Assembly: GCA_015183035.1 (NCBI GenBank)
Contig: JACZZP010000001.1
Location: 2,480,001-2,544,000, forward strand
Origin: Meloidogyne chitwoodi
Taxonomy: Eukaryota; Nematoda; Chromadorea; Rhabditida; Meloidogynidae
Reading direction: 5' to 3'
DNA: 64,000 nucleotides
Positions 1 to 12,690 of the stretch are shown piece after piece; within the stretch, counting starts at the first letter, position 1, and each line of letters begins with the position of its first letter. The notes under the pieces were generated by a model that was not told where the DNA came from, made no database searches, and saw nothing but the letters and a program-made list of their open reading frames with translations. A program made the translations under genes and the position numbers.

Positions 1-429
1 TTTATTAAATTTATTCTAAAATTTAATTTTTAAATTTATTTTATTGCTATAGAAACACCTAATTTTTGTGTTAAAGGTTAAATTATTAAAAATATTTTTT
101 TATAATATTTTTAATTTTTAAAATTATTTAGTAACTCGATTAAATAGCAAAATACAAAAATACTTGAAAAATTTAATTTCTTTAATTTTTTGTTATTTAA
201 AATATTAAACTCATCAACTAAATTTAGAATTTCGACAAAATTTTGAGATTTTTTATTTTAAATATTTTTAAATTTAAATATAAGCTTTAATCTTCATCTT
301 TTATTTACTTTTATTTAAATTGAAGGTTTTATTTTTTTAATTGTTATTTTAATAAAAAAGGCATGTTTTATAAGGTAAATTTCTCTTTATCCTTGAATTT
401 CCTCTAGTATAATAGCTATTTTGTCTGTG

Positions 430-575
430 GGTCAATCCTGACAAGCAAGGTGTCATTCAATAGCTCTCGAAAAACTGAGTCGATCTATGGGTGGAGGAAG
501 TCAAACAAATGTTTCTGAGCCGAGATACAGGTCCCTGAAAATTGTAAAAGTAAAGGGGGGACCAAGCTCATTTTA
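430..575. repeat. Degenerate palindromic repeat, family A copy 1
   Basis: This patch is richer in G+C than its surroundings and resembles one arm of the large inverted repeat at 49236-49851. Shared words in the same order are ACTGAGTCGA, GAGATACA, CCCT-AAAATT and AAAGGGGGGA followed by AAGCTC. It looks like an old, diverged copy of the same element; no matching inverted arm is obvious here. Confidence 0.5.
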
Positions 576-2039
576 ACATTCTTCCTCCATTTGTTCTTTT
601 TTATTTTTAAATTTATTTATTTAAATATTAAAATAAAAATAATATAAAAATTATTTTTATTTTCATTTAAAAATAAATAATTTATTGAATAACTCATTAA
701 TTTTTTTATTCTAATATTTCGTTATTTAAACAAAAAAAAATAATATATTTATTTTCTCCTTCTTTAAATATTTAATTAAATAAAATTATTTTTATTAAAA
801 TTAAGGACAAAAAAATTAAATGAATTAAAAATAAATATTAATTTATTTATTTATTTTATTCGTGTATTTTCTCGAAATTTCTCTAACTAACTAGAAAGCG
901 TCGTTTTATTTATTTATTTTTTCTCTTCTCTACCCTTTTATTTTCTCTCTCCCCATTTCCTTTTTTTATTTTCTCATTTGCTAAAAATAATAAATAAAAA
1001 AATTAATTAATTAATTAATTTTTTTATTTTTGTTCCTTGGGGTCTTGCACATTATTTATTTAAAAAAATTATTTTATTTATTTAAAAAAATTATTTTATT
1101 AAAAAAAATAATTTTTCTATCATAATCTCCCCATTTTAACAAAAATAAATAAACAATTATTAATTAATTAATTCTTTGTGCTCAAAAATTTGCGGACAAA
1201 ATTTGCGGACATTTTTACAAAATAAATATTAATTTTCTTTTTTCGATTATTTTTAAAATAAAAATTTTTGTGGATAAATAAATTAAAAAAATAGGTCATG
1301 GACATTTTTCAGAAATTTTAAACGATTTATTTAAATTTAAAAGAAATTAATAACGCAATTTTTGTTTAAAAATATCCTTTCAAGAGGAAAAAAAAAATTA
1401 AAATTTTTTTTAAATAAAATATTTAATTTTAGCATTAACTAATTAATCTCTATTAAAGTGAACTAAACTTAACAGAATTTGTCTTTTTTAAAAAAAATAT
1501 TTTTGGGGTCATTAAATCCTCTTTTTTATTTCTTCCCAATATTTGTCCTTAATTTAAATTTTAAATTATATTAATTTATTATTAATTGGCAAAAATATAT
1601 AAATAAATCCAAAACATGTTTACCTACATACTTATTATTTTCTTATGACTAAATTTATTTTTTTTATTTTTGTCAAATATTTTAAAAATTTCTTTTTAAT
1701 ATTTATTTATTTTGCTGAATAAATATATTTTTATTATTTTTTTTTATAAAAATAATTTCTTAATTTTACGACTTTATTTGTTAACATTTTTACTGATTAA
1801 AAGAGAAATGATGTTATTAAATAACAACAAATCCGCAAATATTTTTGCGGATTTTCTGCAAATTTTAAAATGTCCGCAAATTTTTCTCTGTGACAAAAAT
1901 AGAAAAGGAAATTTATTAAAAATATTTACATTTATTTATTATCTTATTAATATAAAAAAACAATTTTTCTATTCATTGTTATTATCAATTTAATATTTTT
2001 TCATCCTCTTTACATTTTTTTCTGTTTAAAAAAATGGAA

Positions 2040-2440
2040 GGTGAATCCCTTTGAATTACGTTTGGGCGCGTATTAACACTGTTTAGGACATTTTTAAAAA
2101 TAGATAGCGAATACCTATAATTGTGAAATTTTGGTCAAATATTGTTATTAGTGACAACTAAATTTTCTAAAATTTTTATAATTTTTGGTTAAATATACCG
2201 GAAGTTATGGTCGAAAAAGTTCAAAAAATGGCCATTTTTTGAACTTTTTCGATCAAAACTTGAGAAATTTCAAAAGAAAAATTCTAAACTTTTTAGTAGA
2301 GATAACTAACACTATAAAGAATATCTATGCAAAATTTCATGTCTATACCTTTACTTTAGGCTTTATAAAAAATCGCGCCGTAAGGTTACCGCGTCCAACA
2401 ACTAACAAACTCTACCCCAAATTAAAAAAAAATATTAAAA
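2040..2440. repeat. Foldback repeat, family B copy 1, with 42-bp perfect palindrome
   Basis: The centre at 2211-2252 is a perfect 42-bp palindrome (TCGAAAAAGTTC mirrored around TGGCCA). Flanking sequence on both sides is imperfectly self-complementary for over 100 bp, and GC-richer words (GGCGCG and CGCGCC) lie near the two ends. Similar text occurs at 3900-4260 and 7355-7690, so it is probably a dispersed non-coding foldback element. Confidence 0.55.
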
Positions 2441-3143
2441 AAAATTTCTTTTAATTTACACAAAATTTCGTTATCAATAACGTATATATATTTACCATTC
2501 TTTGTGGTTATTAAACACTTTTTTTATTTTTTTTTACTTTGGATGAATTGTCAGTTAGTCAGATGGTTTGGTTAACAAACTTTCCTTAATAAATAGGAGG
2601 GCAAACACACGTTTTCCATTCATTTTATTTTCTCTTCTCTTCTTTTCTACCTATAAAATAATATTAAAATAAAATTTTTTGGCCACTTGCTAAATTATTT
2701 TTAAATTTATTTAATATTAATTCTTCTCTATAATTTTGTCGTTAAAAAGAGATAAATGTGATAAAATTAAATAAAATTATTATAATTAATTAATTTTCTT
2801 CTCTTATATTTTTAAATTTAATTTTTAAATCCTCGAATTTTTCCCAAAATAATATTTTTAATATTTTATTTAATTTAATTATATCCTAATTTCATTAAGT
2901 TAATTCACTCCCTTATTTAAAGTTAATTTTAGAAGGAGCACTCTCCGATAGAGAACACTGCCATTGGATAATTATTTTATTGTTTTACCTGTTTATTTAT
3001 TTATTTTAAATTAATTTTAATTTTATTATATATTTTTTAATTAAAAAACACCTTAAAATCCTTCTATTTTTTCAGATTTAAAAATATAAAATTAATATCC
3101 TCTTCTTAATTTAATTAATTTGTTAATACTGTTAAACACAAAA

Positions 3144-5078
3144 ATGTGTCGTTTTCAATGTAGTGATCCACAAACATGCAAAGTATCAAAATATGCTCTA
3201 GGTTCAGTCAAAAAACAATTATTAATACCATCAGAAACAACAACAACTGCCTCATCAGATCAACCTTTTTATCAATCTTCTTCTCCTTCCAAATTTGTTA
3301 GGAACAAAAATGTTCAGTGTGAGTTGTTAAAAAATACTTTAAACTCTAACTTTCATTAAAAAAAAAATATTTTTTAAACTCTGAGTTATGCCAAAAGGCT
3401 AAATAAACTCTGTCAATCTCTGATATATCCCGGAGGGGTATATTGGAGTATATGAGGGATAAAAATACAAGTAATTATTTATTACACATTCCCACTTGTA
3501 CCAAGCTTTTATTTATCCCAACCGAATCTTCAAGCTCTCACTTATCCCATCTTAATACCCCAAAAGTGTTATAAAATAAAAATTATTGTTTAAATTATAA
3601 AATAAATTTATTTAAATTTATTAAAAATTTATTTAAATTTTTTTTAGTTTTTTATGGTTCTTCTGATTCTGAATATTATAGCAGTGATGATGAAATGACT
3701 TGTTTTCAACCAGAAAAAGAACAACAAAAGCAAACACTTTCTCCCTTAAATTTACGAGAATGTCATTCAAAAGATAACATTTTATTACCAAAAAGTACAA
3801 CAACGATGACCTCAAATGATTCTTCTGTTGATTCTGGTTTTATAGAAGAAGAAAATAGTTCAAAAAAGGTAAATAAAAAGAAAATGGAGTGAAATCATTG
3901 AAAGGGACTAGGTAGTGACTATGACTGCTTGAGTGCTTATAACTCAGTCAGATATAAACTTATAGCTTTGAAATTTTGTAAGGTTATGTTTAATAGTGTT
4001 ATCTACGTTTTCTAAAAATTTCAGAATTTTTGATTAAATGGTTGCGAAATTATGGTCGAAAAGATGCGAAATTACCCTATTTTTGGTACATTTTTGCCCA
4101 TAACTTTTGTAATAGTTGACTTAAAATTCTGAAATTTTTATTTTATTAAGATAATACTTTAGCAAATATTTTTACAAAATTTTACGAATATTGGAAAATT
4201 TTTTTCCTCATTTTGAAATTTTTTTGTTAATGCCCTAAAATTGTTGTACCGATACTTTATCCAAAAATTAAAAAATTTTATTTTTAGTTATCTACTGAGA
4301 ATTTAAAAGATGTCATTAAACCACAATTAAAATCAATTTTGCTCAAAAAAGCAAGAAAAAAAATTGTTGAAGAAAAACAAAAAAAGTGTGTTAGGTTTGC
4401 GGATGACTGCGGCAAATTTTTGGTTAGAGTAAGAAATATTCCTGCTAGAGAAAAAATTGATGTTTTATGGAATGATGTAGTTGATTTAAATTCAATTAGT
4501 ACTAGAAGGAATGAAAATGGTAAAAATTATAATTTTTAAAATTTTTAAAAATTTTTAAAATTTTCAGACTCAAGCTGGCGAGATGCTTTATTGTACAAAT
4601 TGATTGTTACAGCAGGCTTTAGGTAAATAATATAAATTTTTTTAAATTTTAAGCTTCTCCTTTTGCTCTTAGTTTCCCGCAAAAAATAAAAATTTTTAGT
4701 TACTTTTTAATTTTTTTTTGAATTTTATCGTTAACAAGGACATTACCACATTTTTCAATGAAATAATTATTTACTTCTCCGAAAATTAAAAAATATATTA
4801 TTTAATTTAAATTTCTTCTTTTGTTTCTCCCAAAAATTCTCTCTCTAAATGTCATTTTAAATTAATATTTAAAATAATATGAGAACATTTAGTTAATTAA
4901 ATAATTTGATAATTAATTAATTAAATTGATATGAGAGAATAAAATATTTTAATGAGAAGGTGAATCCTTTATTTTTCAAATTTTATTTAAATTTTTAAAT
5001 AAAATTAATATTTTGAAAAATTTTTTTAGTGTTGGAACTACAACATTACCTTCAACAACAACAACCTCTACTACCTAA
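3144..5078 (+). CDS. Putative protein phosphatase 1-binding protein (RVxF motif), 5 exons
   Basis: Model exons 3144-3318, 3648-3868, 4288-4519, 4568-4622 and 5030-5078 join in phase to about 243 residues; the stop is TAA at 5076. The first half is Ser/Thr/Asn-rich with an acidic SDSEYYSSDDE patch. The ordered part starts near residue 135 with a basic helix (KKARKKIVEEKQKK), followed directly by KCVRFADD. K-C-V-R-F fits the RVxF consensus that docks regulatory subunits onto protein phosphatase 1, and a basic stretch before and acidic residues after it are typical. The next block (GKFLVRVRNIP...WRDALLYKLIVTAGFR) looks folded, but I do not recognise the family. The start is the first ATG of exon 1 (the track frame runs a few codons further up through a TTG). 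Intron 2 contains a family B repeat. No signal peptide or membrane segment, so probably cytoplasmic. The PP1 role is inferred from one motif. Confidence 0.6.
3900..4260. repeat. Foldback-type repeat, family B copy 2 (intronic)
   Basis: It lies inside intron 2 of the putative PP1-binding gene. It shares TTATGGTCGAAAA, AATTTTTG-TTAAAT and TTATCTA words with the repeats at 2040-2440 and 7355-7690, in the same order, and the two halves are weakly self-complementary around about 4080. Boundaries are approximate. Confidence 0.4.
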
Positions 5079-5564
5079 AAACATTGGCAGATGAAATGTT
5101 TTTTGTAGGCTGGACAACCAATATGTCAACAGTGGATTAATACTTGCCTTAAAAAAATAAAGAAAAAAGCAGCAAAGTAGAGAGGCCATTAATACATTTT
5201 TTAAGATTTTTTTCTCTTCTTTTTTTTTCTTTTAAATTTTATTTACTCCCCCCTTTTAATTTACTTTGTTTAATCCTTTTTGCCTTTTCCCTAGGGGAAA
5301 AGGTGAGAAATAAACAAATAAAAACTCCTAATATTCTAAAAACGCTTAAAAAATTTTAAAAATAGATTTTCACATTATTCTTTTTTTATTTATTTAAAAA
5401 TATTAAAATTAATTTTAAATGTTATAATTTATATTTTATGCACATTTTTTACCTAAAAATAGCCTTTATTTATTATTTTTATTGATAAATTACTTATATT
5501 TTTATTTTATTAATAATTTAACGTCTCTTTATTATTATTTTAAAAAATTAGAAAAATGTTTAAA

Positions 5565-5853
5565 AACAAGTTTATTTAAAAAAACAAGTTTATTTAATAG
5601 AAAACAAGTTTATTTAATATAAGACAAGTTTATTTAATAGAAAACAAGTTTATTTAAAGAAAACAAGTTTATTTAATAGAAAACAAGTTTATTTAATATA
5701 AAACAAGTTTATTTAATAGAAAACAAGTTTATTTAAAGAAAACAAGTTTATTTAATAGAAAACAAGTTTATTTAATAGAAAACAAGTTTATTTAATATAA
5801 AACAAGTTTATTTAATATAAAACAAGTTTATTTAATAGAAAACAAGTTTATTT
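5565..5853. repeat. 19-bp minisatellite (AAACAAGTTTATTTAATAG)
   Basis: About 15 head-to-tail copies of an 18-20 bp unit with small variants (TATAA or AGA instead of AATAG at the end). It lies in the intergenic space after the PP1-binding gene. No coding potential. Confidence 0.9.
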
Positions 5854-7354
5854 TTTTAAATAAGCCTATTTTTGGTTAAAACTTTATTTAATATAAAAAA
5901 GTTAATTTTTAGCAACTTAAAAACTTAAAAAACCAATATTAAAATTATTAATTGTTATATATTTTTATTTGCTTTTTGGTCTTTTAAAAATAAAATGTGC
6001 ATACATTTCTACTTCCAACTGTGCGTAATTTAAATGGTAATTTAATGCCAATTTTCACATCTTTAGCTTTTTTTTTATTTTGTTATAATTTAGTTAATTG
6101 CTTTTTGTTCATTTTTCTTTTCATTTTATATTAAATTTATTAAAATATTTTTTTTTAAAATTGTAAAAGAGAGATTAATTTAATAGAATAAATTGATTTT
6201 AAAAATTTATTAAATTATTATAATTTTAAAAATAAATATTTTTTATTAAATATTTTATTTTATATTTATTTTCCTTAATTTTAAAAATAATAAAAAAAAA
6301 ATATTTAAATTAAAAAAATACTTAAACTTTTGCAAAAAAAAGTTTAAATATTTTTTTTAATTTTAATGCCCAATTTATTTTCTATTTTACAGCTGAACCT
6401 CATTTTATATAATTAAAAACTTTTTTTATTGGATTTGAACAGGAAAAGTTCAATTATTTAAATAAAACTAAAATAGTTTGTTTATATATTTATTTTTTAA
6501 ATTGTTATTTTTTAAATAAAATAAAAAAAAATTTTAAAAATTTTTTTTTAAATTGTTCGAAAATTTATTATTCAAAATTATATTTTTTAAATAAATTTGG
6601 AATAATTTTTTCTATTTTAAGCAAATATTTTTTTTACTATTTTTATATAAAAAATATATAAATTATTTAAAAAATAAATAAAAAAATAATTTTTAAAATT
6701 TTTAAAAATTTATTGAAGCAAAAATAAAAAAATAATAATATTTTTTATTCAAAATATTTACATTTATTTACCAAAAAACAATTTTTTGACATTTATCTTT
6801 TTATAAAAATAAATAAATAAAATAAATAAAATATTCATTGAACCATTCATTTATTTATTCCAACCTTTTTTCTGCTTTATTTTTTCTAAAAATTAAAAAA
6901 AATATTTTTTTCTAACAAATTTTTTTTCTTAATAGACTTAAAACGTTCTGTGTGGCTTGGAATTAATTTTATAAAATAAAAAAAAATTTTAAAATTTTTT
7001 TAAAAAATTAAAAAAAAAATATTTTACGTATAAAATCTTTTTTAATTTTCACCTTTATTTTACGTAAACATTGGTATTTTATTATTTATTTTTAATTTTC
7101 TAATTTTTTTTTATTTACTAGAAATACCTAATTTATAATTTTTTAAGGTAAATATTTAATTAAAAATAAAAAAATAAAAAAAAAATTTTTTTCTTGTGGC
7201 ATTAATTTTTCTTTTGTCCAAATAACTTTTAATTTAATTTATAAAAAATGCGGAAATATTTTATCAGCTAGCTAAAAGGCTTTATAGACATCCAAAATTG
7301 AATTATTAATATTAAAAGTACACAGACATATTTTTAGAATTTATTCAGAAAATA

Positions 7355-7690
7355 CGTTTTGGCGCACGTAACTGTTTGGCGCGCGTGTTAATATCTCATT
7401 CAGATTTTATCTTTTCAAATTAAAATTTTGTTCAAATATCCCTATTATTGTTATCTACAATTGCTAAAAATTTGAGAATTTTTGGTTCTATATTTAAAAA
7501 GTTATGGTAAAAAATCTCACGCATTAGAACAATTTTTATTAATAATTTATTAAATTACTAAATTTTAAAGTAAAAAATTTTAAATTTAATTTATTTAAAG
7601 TAGATAATACTAATAGAAATATTTAATTAAAATTTTAAGTTTATATATTTTACTTTAGCAATATAAAAGTGCTCACAAGCGCCAAAGCAT
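7355..7690. repeat. Foldback-type repeat, family B copy 3
   Basis: Starts near a GGCGCGCGTGTTAAT word like that at 2050, then shares AATTTTTGGTT, AAAAAGTTATGG and TTTACTTTAG words with the 2040-2440 copy, and closes with GTGCTCACAAGCGCC. The order and spacing match the other copies; ends are approximate. Confidence 0.4.
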
Positions 7691-8352
7691 ACCCAACAAC
7701 CATTTTTTATTTTTTATACTTCCTTTAAATAATTAATAAATAAAAACCTTTTTAATATTAAATTTACATTTTATTATTTATTATAAACAAAGCTTTGACG
7801 ACAATAAAAATTATTTATTTTCAGAAAAATTATTTTTAATTATTCAACTCTTTTTTAATTAATTATTATATTTATTTTATTATTAGAAAAATTTTTTTTA
7901 ATTATTAAAATATTATTTAAAGCCTAAAAAATAAAATAATTAATTCCTTTATTTTATTTAAATTAAATAAAAAATAAAATCTGAGAAATAAACGCACAGG
8001 GCGACCCTAAAAGAACGACCGCCATCTTATTTAATTTCATAACTTTTTTTATTTTTGAGATAAAATTACAAATAAATTAGAATAAATAGAGGACATATTA
8101 AAGAAAATTTAAATAAAATAGTTTTGAAATATTCGCCGTTAGCTTTTTTTAAATTTAATAAAAATATATTTAATTATCGCTTCATGCTCTTCCCTTTTTT
8201 AATATTATTTTCTTTATTTCTTTAATAAAATCTCTACATTATATTATTTAATTTAATTTTATAAAGAAAAAAAAACTTTTTTTTTTTGCTAACATTTTTA
8301 TTTTGCATTTTTTTATTTTAGAAAATATATTTATTTTTAAAATAGTAGCAGT

Positions 8353-10995
8353 ATGACTTCATTAATAAGGGAAAATAATCTTATTGGTAAAATTTTTTTT
8401 AAATAAATATTTTTTATTTTTAAATAAAAGAAGGGAAAGGCTTTAAATAAAAAAATTTTTTTTCCTATTTCTCGATTGTTTAAAACCCTAAATTTTAAAA
8501 AAATAAAATTAACAATTAATTTAATAAATTAATTATTTAATAAAATTCTAATAAATTTAATTTAATTTTTTAGAAAACTTAAATATGCTCTCAATAAACT
8601 CAAACTATTCTTCTACAAATAAAAATTGTAAATAATACATATTTTTATTTTTAAATTAAATAAAATATTTTAATTAAAGATAGTAGTCAACCACCTTTTT
8701 CACCCACAATGAAACGCATAGTTAGGGCAGAAAAAGCAAAAGAAAAAAGAAAAGCATTTAAACAGAGTGGGGGAAAAGTGAGTTTTTTTTTTTTAATAAA
8801 TTTTATTTTGTATTTAATTATTTGAAATTGAAAAAAAAAATTTTTTTGAGAAAATTTGGAACAATTGGGAAGGAAAACGAAGATAACTCCCGTTATAAGG
8901 ACACCCCAAGGGATTGATTTAAAATTGTTTTTTTATAAATATAATCAATTTAAATTTTACGAGAGAAAAACTTTGGCCGATTAATGGAAATGTCCTTTTT
9001 TATTCTGACTAATTCTTATAGGTATTTTAGTGTCCTTATAACGAGAGTCATTTTTAATTTTAGTGATTTTTTTTAAATTCTAATTTTAGAAAAATTTAAA
9101 ATTTTTAAAATTTTTTATTAAAATATACATATATTTAATATTTTATTTTTTTAAATTTATTATTTCTAAAATATATTTTATTAAATTTAAAAATATAATT
9201 TTATTGTAACCTTAAGGTATGTATAATAAAAGCAAATTAAAAAATATATTTTTAAAAATGACGAATTAAAAAAAAAATTATATTTTTTTGTAACATTTAA
9301 TAACTCTTTTTTTTTAAACTATTTTTAACTCTTTTAAATCCTTTTAAAATATTAATTAATTAATTTTTTCTATAAAAAGAGTCGTTCCCTAGGCAATTCC
9401 GAAGCCTTAACAACAGCAAAGGCTTCTTCTTCTTCACGTTTTATTTTAATAGGAAGATCAGAATCTGTTAATAGACCTTCCTATAATAATGACAAAAAAG
9501 AAACACCAAAAAATAATAGTGGAAATATTTCTCCTTTATTTTTAAATATACCCAAGGCTAATAATAATAATCAGAACAACAACTTTACTAAAAGAAAAAT
9601 GTCTGATTCAACTAATGTAATGGTTTTTTTTTTATAATTTTTTAAAATAATTAAAGTGAGGAAATGGAGACTATTTAAAAAAGTCTTATTTTAATATTAT
9701 TAAAATTCAAAATAAATTTAAAAAAAATTAATTTTTCCAGTCTAATCAATTTAATATAAATTCAAAACGAATTTCATCACAAGCCCAACAAATTGTGAGT
9801 AATTATAAATAAATTATTTTAAAAAATAAATTATTTAAAAAAATAAATTATTTAATAATTTTTTAAAAAAATTCTCAGATACTTTCCTGTGTTGAAAAAT
9901 CCCGTGTTGACCCTTCTAGTCGAGTTTTAAATAGAATGGTAAATAATAGAGCTGATTTTGCAACTTTTTGTATTAATCTGGGAGAAGAAAATTGGACTAA
10001 ATTAGCTGATCAATTCAGAAATTATTTGACTGATGTTTTGAGTAATTTGGCTAATACAGAAAAGGTATTCTGATTTTTAAATATTCTGATTTTTTTAATA
10101 TTCTGATTTTTAAATATTCTGATTTTTAAATATTCTGATTTTTAAAATTCTGATTTTAAATATTCTGATTTTATAATATTCTGATTTTAAATATTCTGAT
10201 TTTTAAATATTCTGATTTTTTTAATATTCTGATTTTTTAAAATTCTGATTTTAAATATTCTGATTTTTAAATATTCTGATTTTATATTATTCTGATTTTT
10301 AAATATTCTGATTTTTAAATATTCTGATTTTTAAAATTCTGATTTTAAATATTCTGGTTTTTAACTATTCTGATTTTATAATATATTCTGATTTTTAAAT
10401 ATTCTTATTGTTTAATATTTATAATTTTAGATTAAACGTCTTTCTATGCAATTTGGCGCCGAACAGGTTTCTAGACGCCCTTTTGGTTTTAAGGCTGATT
10501 TTTTTGCTGAGATGGCTAGTTCATTGACAACAGAATGTGTTTTCTTAGATGGAGCTGCACATTCAGTATTTTTTAAATTTATAAAATTTAAAAAATATTG
10601 GTTAAAATGGAAATATTTTAATAATGAGATAAGGAAAATAATAAATTTATATAATTAAATTAAAAAAAAATAAAATAAATTTATTAATTAAATTTAGCCA
10701 ATTGATACATTTGAAGCTTGGGCACAACTTGTCGAATTAATGTTTAGCTCTGTGAGAGATGGTAATATTTAAATTCAAAATTAAATTAATAAATTTAAAT
10801 TATAATTAAATATTTTTTAATTTTTCAGGTTATTATTTGTTTGTAAGAAAATTGCGTCGAAGCAATTTTTCACTTGGTCAGAATAGTCATTTAATTACAA
10901 AACCATCAAAAAATACAAAACAAATTAATGATCATTTTGAAAAATCGAAAGAGAAATTTCAGAATTATGGTGGAAGTGTTTCTTTAGAAATTTAA
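8353..10995 (+). CDS. Globin-like protein with N-terminal extension, 9 exons
   Basis: Model exons 8353-8386, 8574-8627, 8680-8777, 9380-9616, 9741-9794, 9879-10064, 10431-10565, 10698-10761 and 10829-10995 join in phase to about 342 residues. Residues 1-159 are a low-complexity, Ser/Asn-rich extension with a basic patch (AEKAKEKRKAFKQ). Residues about 160-305 fit the nematode globin pattern: FATFC near helix C, WTKLADQFRNYL as helix E, FGAEQVSRRPFGFKADFF as helix F to G, and FEAWAQLVELMFSSVRDGY as helix H. If aligned so, the distal E7 position is Gln204 and the proximal F8 position is Gln233; their spacing of 29 residues equals that between the two heme histidines of myoglobin. Most globins have His at F8, so heme binding may be altered or lost. 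The globin call rests on pattern memory, without a search. Intron 6 holds an ATTCTGATTTTT array and intron 3 a TIR element. Confidence 0.6.
8887..9052. mobile_element. Short TIR element in globin intron 3
   Basis: ACTCCCGTTATAAGGACAC at the left and its near reverse complement GTGTCCTTATAACGAGAGT at the right bound about 165 bp, giving 19-bp terminal inverted repeats with one or two mismatches. No coding capacity, so MITE-like. The same terminal word recurs singly or in arrays near 20818, 22140-22340 and 27742. Confidence 0.5.
10065..10425. repeat. ATTCTGATTTTTAAAT intronic array
   Basis: About 22 copies of a 14-17 bp unit fill nearly all of globin intron 6, between the donor at 10065 and the acceptor at 10430. 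The complementary motif forms another array at 11060-11230, just beyond the stop codon. Confidence 0.9.
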
Positions 10996-11059
10996 TTTAC
11001 TTATATATATTTTTACATTTTTGTATTTTGTAATAAACCTTAATAATTGGCATTAGTTG

Positions 11060-11230
11060 ATAAAGCAGAATATTTAAAAATCAGAATTTTATAAAATCAG
11101 AATATTTAAAAACAGAATATTTAAAAACCAGAATATTATAAAATCAGAATTTTAAAATATCAGAATTTAAAAAATCAGAATATTTAAAATCAGAATATTA
11201 ATAAATCAGAATTTTATAAAATCAGAATAT
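11060..11230. repeat. AAAATCAGAATATT array after the globin gene
   Basis: About ten copies of a 13-18 bp unit that is the reverse complement of the ATTCTGATTTTT array in globin intron 6, only 0.7 kb upstream. In an unspliced read-through transcript the two arrays could pair. Confidence 0.8.
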
Positions 11231-12623
11231 CTAGCATTGTAAACTAAAACACAAAAATAGAACTTGAAAAATAGCTCTTAATACTAAATAATGTATTTTA
11301 TAATTATTTCTGAAAAAGTTGTAATTAAGCAAAATACATTTTTTTAAATAGGTACATACATTTATTTTTATTGTGTTTAAACCTGAAATATATTATAGAT
11401 AGTTAAAATTATATAATTTTGTTTTAGAGTTATTTATTTACATTTTCATGCTTTTAAATTATTCTGATTGTTTAACCTCTTTTTATTTGTTTGCGTTAAA
11501 GCTTAAAAACAATGAGACTTTGATCGATCATTTTTATTTTCAAACAAATGTTAAAAATTTGAATTTTAACGTAATTTAACTATTTTAATTTTAAACAAAA
11601 AATTAAAAAAAATTTATTTTACTAAAAATATAACAATAAAATCCAATTTTTTTTTAAATTTTAAATCCAATTTTTTAAATTAATTTCAATTTAATTTTTT
11701 ATTTTATTTCCATTTTTATTAATTTTATTAAAAAAACATTCATACAGCCGTTCATTTATACGTTTTATTGTTTGGTTGCCTTTGACAACGCTGAAAGAAC
11801 CCATACTTGAGTTAACAAAAACTTTAAGAAAATCTTAAGGTGATTCTTTTCTTTAACATGCCAACTTTTACTTATTTATTGTTTTTTTCTAAAAGTTTTT
11901 TTCTGCATTTACATATGTTCTTTTTTTCTAAACTTTAAAATTATTTTTTATTAAGATAATTTTTTTTAATTTTTTTTAAAATTAATTCTGAAAAAAATAT
12001 AAAAAATAAAAAATTTAAATTTATTATTTTTTATTATTAAAATTCTCAAAAAAAAACTTTATTTATTTATTTATTATTATTTAAATATTTAATAATTAAT
12101 GCAATTGGAAGCACACGCATTTTAATGGGTACGCCTTTTATAATTATTAAAATTATTTTTTTTAATTAAAAAAAAATAATTTTAAAAATATTTTTGTTTA
12201 ATAAAATCTAATTTTTAAAATTTTTCTATTTTTTTTTTAATTTTTATTAAAAATATAATTTTAGCTTTTTATCCAACTACTTGAAAAAATAAAATAATAA
12301 TTCATTATTTATTTATTTTTTAAATTTCTCTATTTTCATTATTATTATTAAAAAATCAACCTTTTTTTATTTTTCCTAATCCAAAAGCAAACAAAGGGAT
12401 CGAATTGCTGCCTTTTTGATTGCTTTTTTAACACTCATTTTAGCTTATTTATTTTTTATATTTTTTAAAATAATTTTTAAATTTAAAAATTTTGAAATAT
12501 TTTATTTTTTTTTAATTATTTTTAAAAATTTCCAAAAATTTCCAAAAAAATTATAAATGAAAAAGGTTTATTATCGAGAAAAGCACAAATTGATTCCTTT
12601 CGCTCTATTTATTTTTTGTTAAG

Positions 12624-12690
12624 TGACAACCGTTCGCTAAACTGTGAAGAGCGAACGTCTGCCATTACAAGTTTGTGATGTGGCAGTAGA
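12624..12690 (+). ncRNA. Candidate structured RNA: two adjacent hairpins in a GC-richer island
   Basis: CGTTCGCT at about 12630 pairs with AGCGAACG at about 12649 (8 bp, 11-nt loop). Directly after it, TGCCA plus TTACAA pairs with TTGTGA plus TGGCA with a two-base bulge. The island stands out from about 2.8 kb of A/T-rich DNA. No known RNA family was recognised and transcription is not shown; it could also be a decayed exon or repeat. Confidence 0.22.

Larger units (their letters stand above)
1..3143. other. Gene-poor AT-rich left flank
   Basis: No coding exon could be supported here. The short open frames at 1712-1993 and 2185-2454 are built from A/T runs and a palindrome, without splice or composition support. 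The stretch holds a degenerate palindromic-repeat copy (about 430-575) and a foldback repeat (about 2040-2440). A TTTTTTCAG acceptor at about 3066-3074, upstream of the first ATG of the next gene, could be a trans-splice site or the end of a 5' UTR intron. Confidence 0.6.
5079..8352. other. Intergenic, AT-rich, two repeat blocks
   Basis: No exon could be supported. The interval contains a minisatellite (5565-5853) and a family B foldback repeat (7355-7690); the rest is A/T runs. A GC-richer island at about 7985-8030 is unassigned. TTTTATTTTAG at about 8313-8323 could be a trans-splice or 5' UTR acceptor for the downstream globin-like gene. Confidence 0.55.
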
